Source of the DNA: an uncultured Clostridium sp.
GTDB taxonomy: Bacteria; Bacillota; Clostridia; TANB77; CAG-508
Assembly (NCBI GenBank): GCA_902492105.1
Contig: CABUKD010000006.1
Coordinates: 1 to 57,281, forward strand
Direction of reading: 5' to 3'
DNA length: 57,281 bases
Shown: piece by piece, positions 51,574 to 57,281 of the stretch
Layout of the letters: every line of letters begins with the position of its first letter
How positions within the stretch are numbered: position 1 is the first letter of the stretch
Translations under genes and position numbers: made by a program
Notes under the pieces: generated by a model
Seen by the model: only the letters and a program-made list of their open reading frames with translations
What the model was told of the DNA's origin: nothing
Database searches by the model: none

Positions 51574-52356
51574 ATGAAATTACAAAATAAAGTAGCCATT
51601 GTTACTGGAGGAGCTATGGGCAATGGTTTAGGTATTGTAAAAGTTTTCTTAAAATATGGTGCTAGAGTAAGCATTTTAGATTATTCTGAAAAATTAAATG
51701 AAACAGTTAATTCTTTAAAAGAACAAGGATATGAAGTAGATGGATATTCAGTAGATATTAGAAATGGCGAAAAAGTTCAAGAAGCCGTAAATAAGATAGC
51801 AGAAAAATATCAAAAAATTGATATTCTAGTTAATAATGCAGGAGTAGCTAAATTAACTCCATTTTTAGAAACAACAGATGAAATAAGAGATTTTCATTTT
51901 GATATTAATATAAAAGGAACTTGGAATGTTTCTAAAGCAGTGTTACCATATATGGGAGAAAATGGTTCTATTGTAAATTTATCTTCTGTAACAGGTACTA
52001 TGGTTGCAGACACAGGAGAAGTAGCTTATGCTACTACAAAGGCAGCCATTTTAGGTTTTACCAAAGGATTAGCTGCCGAAGTAGTAGATAAAGGAATTCG
52101 TGTTAATGCCATTTTGCCAGGCTATATTATGACACCTATGGTAGAAGGAATCGCGAAAGATTCTGACAGTAGCAATCCAAACTCTGTAGTAGAGGGTATT
52201 GCAAAAGGAATTCCTATGAAAAGGCTAGGAACAATTGAAGAATTAGGAGAGCTTGCAGCATTTTTGGCAAGTAATGAATCTTCTTATTTAACAGGTCAAA
52301 GTTATGTAATTGACGGAGGTTCTACTTTACCAGAAACTATGAGTGTTGGTGTATAA
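51574..52356 (+). CDS. short-chain dehydrogenase/reductase, 260 aa
   Basis: The cofactor motif is AIVTGGAMGNGLGIV, with the NNAG motif in DILVNNAGVAKL. The catalytic residues are in NLSSVTGTM (Ser) and AYATTKAAI (Y-x-x-x-K). The C-terminal family part is GQSYVIDGGSTLPE. The ribosome site AGGAGG is strong. It is a classical SDR of the FabG-like group; the substrate is not evident. Unlike the SDR at 35049, this one reads through without a CGG and so is a useful internal control for the recoding claim. Confidence 0.9.
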   Translation: MKLQNKVAIVTGGAMGNGLGIVKVFLKYGARVSILDYSEKLNETVNSLKEQGYEVDGYSVDIRNGEKVQEAVNKIAEKYQKIDILVNNAGVAKLTPFLETTDEIRDFHFDINIKGTWNVSKAVLPYMGENGSIVNLSSVTGTMVADTGEVAYATTKAAILGFTKGLAAEVVDKGIRVNAILPGYIMTPMVEGIAKDSDSSNPNSVVEGIAKGIPMKRLGTIEELGELAAFLASNESSYLTGQSYVIDGGSTLPETMSVGV

Positions 52357-52390
52357 TTATATTTTTATAAAAAAAGACTAATTTAGTTTT

Positions 52391-52540
52391 TTATCTATTT
52401 TTTAAATATTCATCTACTAGTTCATCAATTACTTGAGCAAGTGAGATAATCTTTTTTTCTTTCATAGATTTATTGATTCTCACTTGTTCTAATTTTTCTT
52501 TGGTTTCTTCCCACATTCTTACTGTAATAAATTGCTTCAT
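52391..52540 (-). CDS. ribbon-helix-helix-like small protein, 49 aa
   Basis: A short gene encodes MKQFITVRMWEETKEKLEQV, then ISLAQVIDELVDEYLKN. An N-terminal strand followed by two helices fits a ribbon-helix-helix domain. The GGGGAGG ribosome site overlaps the last codons of the DUF2828 gene (stop TAA at 52542), so they are co-translated. It may regulate the operon. Confidence 0.65.
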   Translation of the reverse strand: MKQFITVRMWEETKEKLEQVRINKSMKEKKIISLAQVIDELVDEYLKNR

Positions 52541-52541
52541 C

Positions 52542-53984
52542 TTATGCTACCTCCCCTTGTAAAATGGCTATATATTTTTCAAGAGTATGTAACATAGCTT
52601 CAATAGGATTATAGTTTTCTAGTGTTAGCAAGTCCTCTAAAATTACAGTAGAGAATCCACTTACCATTACTACATCATGATCAAACTTTGTTGTTGGTAA
52701 GCCCATTGTATTTCCTGCAACATTCCAGAAAATAACTTTAGGTAATTGATAACCTTTTTCTTCAAATGCTTTTCTCCAACCATCAAAATTAGTTCCTTGC
52801 TGTGAATACACTCCTTCATCAAATTCCATGTCTGAAATAATAATTAGGTGAGAAGGTAATTCTTCTTGCTTTGTTTGGTTTTGTTGTGCTGTATTTAGTA
52901 ATAATTCAAATACTTTGTCAATGTCTGTATTAGCAACTTCAAATTCAAAACTATTGACTTTATCCACAATATCTTTTCCAACAATATGTTGCATTTTAGG
53001 CTGTTCAGAAAAAGTAATAAAATGGTCTTTAAATACTCCTGTATTTCTTTCTGCAATGTAAACTGCTAAACCTATTGAATTGGCTAAAGGCAAATTATTA
53101 TACATTTGCATGGATCCTGAAGTATCGGCAATAACCATAATGTTTTTAGAATATCCATTTAGAAAATCCTTTTGGTTTTCCCACATTACATTTAGTAAGT
53201 CTCTATCTACTGGTAATCTTAAAAGGATATTTCTTATTATTTCATAGCAATATAATCCTGTTGTATTGATTTTTTTCTGTCCACTTGCTACCTCGTTTAA
53301 ATATTGTATATATTTTTCATTACAATTTCTTTGGAAACTTTTCTGATATTTTAACATTGCCTTTGTTGGCACTGCTTCAAAATTAATATCTACATAGTTT
53401 TTATTTGTAAGGTTGGTTTCTATTAATTTTAACTTTTTTCTTATACCAGTTAAAGTAGTTCTATATTCTTTTTCTGTCATTCCTAACTTTTTTATTAGCT
53501 TTTGAGCTACCTCATTTTTTACATTATGAGTTTTATGAGATGGTAGCCATTTTGCCATTAAAGAAGGTACTTCACTATTTTTGTCTTTTTCTAATTGATT
53601 TCTAATCATTTTTACAACTTCGGTATCAATTAAAGTATCTAAACCTTCCAAAATATAGTCCCATCTACCTAATCCTGGAATTTCAGATAATACAACTAAA
53701 GCTAATTTCTTTTCGTTTTTGCATAAATATTGAAAGATTGTTTTAAATAACAATCTTTCTCCTTTTCCATTTCTAATGTCTAATATGTATAATAAATTAG
53801 CAATAGCAAGAGTTTTATTTTCTGCTAATGCTTTTTTAAATTTTGTAATAATTTCGTCTGTATCGTTATATCTAGAAATTCCTGCGAAAAGATCCAAGTT
53901 GGCATCATATGTAGTTTCATAATATTGTCCACCTTTTGTATTGGTTATGGTACAATTTTTTTGAAGATTTTCTAAATAACTCAT
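52542..53984 (-). CDS. DUF2828 (vWA/TROVE-like) protein, 480 aa
   Basis: The N-terminal half is helical (ALAENKTLAIANLLYILDIR, VLSEIPGLGRWDYILEGLD). The C-terminal half contains a von Willebrand A-type fold with a metal-ion motif D-x-S-x-S (VIADTSGSMQMYN) and HLIIISDMEFDEG. This is the layout of DUF2828 proteins, related to TROVE proteins that bind small RNAs. Role in bacteria unknown. It heads a two-gene operon with a small RHH protein and has a long structured leader. Confidence 0.82.
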   Translation of the reverse strand: MSYLENLQKNCTITNTKGGQYYETTYDANLDLFAGISRYNDTDEIITKFKKALAENKTLAIANLLYILDIRNGKGERLLFKTIFQYLCKNEKKLALVVLSEIPGLGRWDYILEGLDTLIDTEVVKMIRNQLEKDKNSEVPSLMAKWLPSHKTHNVKNEVAQKLIKKLGMTEKEYRTTLTGIRKKLKLIETNLTNKNYVDINFEAVPTKAMLKYQKSFQRNCNEKYIQYLNEVASGQKKINTTGLYCYEIIRNILLRLPVDRDLLNVMWENQKDFLNGYSKNIMVIADTSGSMQMYNNLPLANSIGLAVYIAERNTGVFKDHFITFSEQPKMQHIVGKDIVDKVNSFEFEVANTDIDKVFELLLNTAQQNQTKQEELPSHLIIISDMEFDEGVYSQQGTNFDGWRKAFEEKGYQLPKVIFWNVAGNTMGLPTTKFDHDVVMVSGFSTVILEDLLTLENYNPIEAMLHTLEKYIAILQGEVA

Positions 53985-54178
53985 GACTTTTTACCTTCCT
54001 TAAAAAATAATAAGCCACATTTATTATGCTAGAAATTGTATAGGCAATTTTAACATAATATGTAGTAAAGCACTACTAGTGGCCACTAACAAGACACCAA
54101 TAAGCATTAAACGTTACCTATAGATATCTGATGCTTTTAATCTATTTTTACCAAATCAATTTGCTGTTCGTGTCTATG
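53985..54178 (-). promoter_or_regulatory. about 190-nt structured leader of the DUF2828 operon
   Basis: Between the promoter and the start codon the transcript can form AAGCAT...ATGCTT (about 54135 to 54102), TTAGTGGCCACTAG (about 54080) and GTAGTG...TACTAC. This is unusually GC-rich pairing for the region. Confidence 0.5.
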
Positions 54179-54184
54179 GTTAGT

Positions 54185-54213
54185 ATTTTAACACAATGTG
54201 TCATTTGTGTCAA
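54185..54213 (-). promoter_or_regulatory. promoter of the DUF2828 operon
   Basis: On the minus strand TTGACA (54213-54208), 17 bp and TAAAAT (54190-54185). Confidence 0.8.
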
Positions 54214-54242
54214 TATATTTTTTGGGATTTTTTGGTTTTACG

Positions 54243-54527
54243 TTACAAAAAATTATCTGTCTTATCTGCTTCTATCTTTCCTAAGAATTTTTTATCTAAC
54301 CATTTTTGACTTCTGCTTTTAAATACAATGACTGAATCCATTTCTTTTCTAATATATCTCTTTATCTCTTTTTCGAGTTTTAACATTGCAGCTTCTGAAA
54401 TATCTCCTTCGAAAACTGAATTTTGTATATGGACCAAATATTTTTTACAAGTTTTAAATACTTTTCTTAAAACTTTTTGACCTTCTTTTTCTTCTAAATT
54501 GATATCATAAACTAAAATTATATACAT
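54243..54527 (-). CDS. cas2: Cas2 CRISPR integration protein, 94 aa
   Basis: The ferredoxin-like start YIILVYDINLEEKEGQ carries the conserved Asp of Cas2, followed by VHIQNSVFEGDISEA. Length is normal. It begins 1 bp after the cas1 stop. Cas2 bridges two Cas1 dimers for spacer insertion. It is the last gene of the cas unit. Confidence 0.95.
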   Translation of the reverse strand: MYIILVYDINLEEKEGQKVLRKVFKTCKKYLVHIQNSVFEGDISEAAMLKLEKEIKRYIRKEMDSVIVFKSRSQKWLDKKFLGKIEADKTDNFL

Positions 54528-54528
54528 A

Positions 54529-55521
54529 TTACCACCACATTTTAAATCCTTCGTATTCTTTTCCTTCTATAAGATGCTTAATCAATTTATATATTTCTAA
54601 TCTTATTAAATACTCATAACTTACTTCTCTATCTAGCTTTTTGTGCTTTATTGTGGTTTGAAGTCTTGAATCCATTTCTCTTGTAATTTCTTTTCTTTTT
54701 TCCTCTTTTATGTATAAAAAATTTAGACCTTTTTCGAAATCATTTTCTGTTATTTGTTTTTTGTTTAACATAGAAAATATAAGCCTATCTGCTATAATTG
54801 GCTTAAAAATCTCAGCTATATCTAAGCAAAGTGAAAATCTTCTTTCGGATGGTTCATGTAAATAGCTAATTGTTGGATTTAATTGTGTTTTGTATATTTC
54901 ACTTAAAACCCTTGTATATACTAATGTATTTGTATATGAAATTAATGAGTTTATAGCATTGTCTGGAGGATTTTTAACTCGTTTTTCAAATTCTATATTT
55001 TGATTAATAATGTTTTTCCATGAACTATAATATGTTTTTCTTATATTTCCTTCTATCCCCATTAATTCTTGCACATTTCTACACAAATCTATTTGTTTTC
55101 TTAAATATTCAATTTCTTGTATATATTCGTTTAATTCTTTTCCTCTATTATTATAGTAATTTAAATTTCTATAAATATTATATGATGCACTTTTTATAAA
55201 TTCTTTTGCTATACTTAGTCTTTTATTTTTATCCACATAATGTTTTACTTGTTCTATTAGGAGTTTCCCTGATACTAAATTTTCTTTTGGATAATAAGTT
55301 CCTGTATAAAAACCATAATGATTAAAAAAATGTATAGATATACCATATTGAGATAAAAAATTAAGTAAACTAGTGTTAAAATCGAATTCTGTCATAATAT
55401 AAAGGTCGTCTGTATGTTCAACTGGAACTGATTTTTTACTTCCATCTTTATAAATAATTTCTAGTGAATTATCTTTTCTTTGCAGCCTCCCACTTTTATA
55501 TAAATAGTACGATTTTTTCAT
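54529..55521 (-). CDS. cas1: Cas1 CRISPR integrase, 330 aa
   Basis: The metal ligands are visible: Glu in MGIEGNIRKTYY, His in ISYLHEPSERRFS and Asp/Glu in LCLDIAEIFKP. The N-terminal beta domain is LYKSGRLQRKDNSLEIIY. The sequence resembles Cas1 of clostridial subtype I-B. It is between cas4 and cas2, in one leftward unit. It inserts new spacers at the leader end of the array. Confidence 0.95.
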   Translation of the reverse strand: MKKSYYLYKSGRLQRKDNSLEIIYKDGSKKSVPVEHTDDLYIMTEFDFNTSLLNFLSQYGISIHFFNHYGFYTGTYYPKENLVSGKLLIEQVKHYVDKNKRLSIAKEFIKSASYNIYRNLNYYNNRGKELNEYIQEIEYLRKQIDLCRNVQELMGIEGNIRKTYYSSWKNIINQNIEFEKRVKNPPDNAINSLISYTNTLVYTRVLSEIYKTQLNPTISYLHEPSERRFSLCLDIAEIFKPIIADRLIFSMLNKKQITENDFEKGLNFLYIKEEKRKEITREMDSRLQTTIKHKKLDREVSYEYLIRLEIYKLIKHLIEGKEYEGFKMWW

Positions 55522-55610
55522 ATTTAAAGTCCATTCCTTTCTTTTTTACTTACTTTAGTTATAATTTTAAAATATGAGATTTACTTGTTTTTTTCTAATT
55601 AATTCAATTC

Positions 55611-56102
55611 TTAGATATAACATAAATCATAATATGCACATTTTTTGCATTTCTTGTTTTGTATTACGTCTATTGGAATATTGGAGTTTATAATTTTTTT
55701 AATATTTTCTATAACATTTTGTAGTGCTTGTCTATCTTCATTATTTAGTACTATATCTTTTGTCTCTTTTATTAATGGAAAATCTATTTTTGCTTTAACA
55801 TTTTCCACTCCTTTTTGCTCTAAATAATACATATAATACTTTACTTGCCAGATTGATGCTTCTTCAATTGATTTTGTCTTTTTTACCTCATGTAAAATTG
55901 CGCCATTTTTGATAAAGTCGATATTTATTGTATTGTCTATTAAGATATGTTTTTCTTGATTTTCATAACTTGTTTCATCTATTATTTTACCAATTTCGAC
56001 TAGTTCACTGTTTTGCTCCATTTGTATTTGATTAGCAAAATACCATAGTTTCTTTTTACATACAAAATAGTAATACATCATTATTCCTGTTATTTCTTTC
56101 AT
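55611..56102 (-). CDS. cas4: Cas4 exonuclease, 163 aa
   Basis: I place the start at the ATG 56102 (MKEITGIMMYYYFVCKKKLWYFAN), preceded by AAGGAAG. A RecB-like motif (ILHEVKKTKSIEEASIWQVKYYMYYL) and the Cys set (one near the N-terminus, then CKKCAYYDLC) make the [4Fe-4S] nuclease typical of Cas4. The ribosome site lies only a few bases from the terminal CRISPR repeat, so there is almost no room for a separate promoter. Cas4 trims prespacers and selects the PAM. Confidence 0.93.
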   Translation of the reverse strand: MKEITGIMMYYYFVCKKKLWYFANQIQMEQNSELVEIGKIIDETSYENQEKHILIDNTINIDFIKNGAILHEVKKTKSIEEASIWQVKYYMYYLEQKGVENVKAKIDFPLIKETKDIVLNNEDRQALQNVIENIKKIINSNIPIDVIQNKKCKKCAYYDLCYI

Positions 56103-56123
56103 ATTTATCACTTCCTTTTTTGG

Positions 56124-57281
56124 ATTTTATTTCTACTATATTTAAATTACTACAAGAATCTGCTGACTTCTTGGCAACTGTTGCTCGATTTATATTCTAC
56201 TATATTTAAATTACTACCCAGGAGTAATTGCTGTAGTTAGAGCCTCACTAATATTTATATTCTACTATATTTAATTACTACTTGGTCCGTAAATTGTTAG
56301 ACCTAAAGTTTCACCATTTATATTCTACTATATTTAAATTACTACAAATGGGTAACAAGCAGTAGCAGGGTAATAATTTAATTTATATTCTACTATATTT
56401 AAATTACTACTGGTCTTCCAGGTCATACTGGCGTTGTTCCTTATGATTTATATTCTACTATATTTAAATTACTACGGACAAACAAGCATCATATAAAAAG
56501 TAAAGGAGCTTCATTTATATTCTACTATATTTAAATTACTACACAAAAAATCAGCAAACCCTGTGGGTAAAAATAATCATTTATATTCTACTATATTTAA
56601 ATTACTACAGGATTACACGATAAAAACGGAAAAGAAATATACGATTTATATTCTACTATATTTAAATTACTACAATTTGGAAAAACACAAAGAAAGTTTA
56701 TGATGATAATTTATATTCTACTATATTTAAATTACTACCGTTTAACAATGCAAAATTTATATAATCAATATAAATTTATATTCTACTATATTTAAATTAC
56801 TACGAAGGAAATATACAAGAAAGAAAAGTAAAATTTAAATTTATATTCTACTATATTTAAATTACTACGGTGGAGATTTTAACGGACTTATTTCATGTCG
56901 TTGATTTATATTCTACTATATTTAAATTACTACAAAAAGATATATGTGTTTGATGAAATGTATCAAAAATTTATATTCTACTATATTTAAATTACTACGC
57001 ATTTAGCCCCTACCACCAATGAATATTAGTATTATTTATATTCTACTATATTTAAATTACTACAGAAAAAAGAAATGGTGGGCAAACAACTGTAAGAAAA
57101 TTTATATTCTACTATATTTAAATTACTACAAGGGCTTTTGTTTATCTTAGAATTACTATTTGGTATTTATATTCTACTATATTTAAATTACTACCGAATA
57201 AAATTTTCAAAAGACAATCAATTAAAGAATTTATATTCTACTATATTTAAATTACTACTAATCCTAACATGTGTGACAATC
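56124..57281 (-). CRISPR. CRISPR array, 18 repeats, continues beyond the window
   Basis: The 30-bp repeat, read on the minus strand, begins GTAGTAATTT and ends GAATATAAAT, like clostridial type I-B repeats. Repeats start at 56124, 56188, 56253, 56316, 56381, 56446, 56513, 56579, 56644, 56709, 56774, 56839, 56904, 56969, 57034, 57100, 57165 and 57229. Spacers are 34-37 bp (17 complete, one cut by the window end). The first repeat (56124) has three changes and the third (56253) lacks one A. Degeneration at this end marks the trailer, so the leader is beyond the right edge and transcription is leftward. Confidence 0.97.

Noticed and set aside
57195..57228. Self-targeting spacer (shares TTCAAAAGACAAT with the 27.8-kb inverted repeat)
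   Set aside because: Only about 13 bases agree and the flanks differ; this is expected by chance in A/T-rich DNA.
56124..57281. Type V-A (Cas12a) array because of TTCTACT in the repeat
   Set aside because: The repeat lacks the TCTACT...GTAGAT stem next to the spacer, and in the opposite orientation it matches clostridial I-B ends (GT...AAAT).

Overview
The window is AT-rich DNA from an anaerobic, low-GC Gram-positive bacterium, most likely a Clostridia-like Firmicute. It carries a class III ribonucleotide reductase with its activase (nrdD/nrdG), a Spo0E-type phosphatase, the rpsU-yqeY pair, the YmfF/YmfH peptidase pair, a GH25-LysM wall hydrolase, the comM-dprA-yraN block and a clostridial-type cas4-cas1-cas2 module. 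Strong AGGAGG ribosome sites and TTGACA/TATAAT promoters support this. TGA still acts as a stop: several gene pairs overlap as ATGATTGA, ATGCATGA or GTGA.

Layout. (1) 1-11.64 kb: the right part of an integrative element. It ends with a tyrosine integrase beside a tRNA-Cys gene and holds a replication module (primase, a zinc-motif protein, an SF2-like helicase), a second small tyrosine recombinase, an excisionase and XRE-type regulators on divergent promoters that share an operator. The left end lies outside the window. (2) 11.6-13.2 kb: tRNA-Cys, tRNA-Gly and a D-Ala-D-Ala carboxypeptidase. (3) 13.2-27.6 kb: a leftward type IV secretion-like operon with three VirB2-like pilins, PrgI, a VirB4 N-domain protein, VirB4 ATPase, a VirB6-like channel, two NTF2-like membrane proteins, a muramidase-CHAP hydrolase and a soluble terminal protein. 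No relaxase and no VirD4-type coupling protein is present. (4) 27.6-35 kb: Spo0E, M16 peptidases, yqeY, rpsU, nrdG, nrdD. (5) 35-45.8 kb: a short-chain dehydrogenase, a nucleotidyltransferase antitoxin with a truncated HEPN partner, an ABC importer, a GH25 lysozyme, a cysteine synthase family enzyme, a DUF4143 ATPase, a phosphoesterase and a UDP-sugar pyrophosphorylase. (6) 45.9-54 kb: yraN, dprA, comM, an interrupted ArsC/Spx gene, a SprT-like gene, hsp20 with a CIRCE-like site, an SDR gene and a DUF2828 operon. (7) 54.2 kb to the end: cas2, cas1, cas4 and a CRISPR array running off the right edge.

The outstanding observation is a recoding signal. Six otherwise intact genes are each broken by exactly one extra nucleotide, and comM by two, giving seven sites. 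At all seven the zero-frame codon is CGG, and skipping its C restores the family reading frame by reading the next triplet as GGA or GGT, which is a conserved glycine. By eye I found no other in-frame CGG codon in any gene of the window. The simplest reading is that CGG is not an ordinary sense codon here. It appears to act as an obligate +1 frameshift signal (or CGGA/CGGT is a four-base glycine codon), so conventional gene calling splits these genes.

Secondary observations are a matched pair of three-unit 11-bp repeat arrays upstream of both promoters of the secretion operon, an adaptation-only CRISPR module at the trailer end of its array, and spacers that read as phage YopX-like and terminase fragments.
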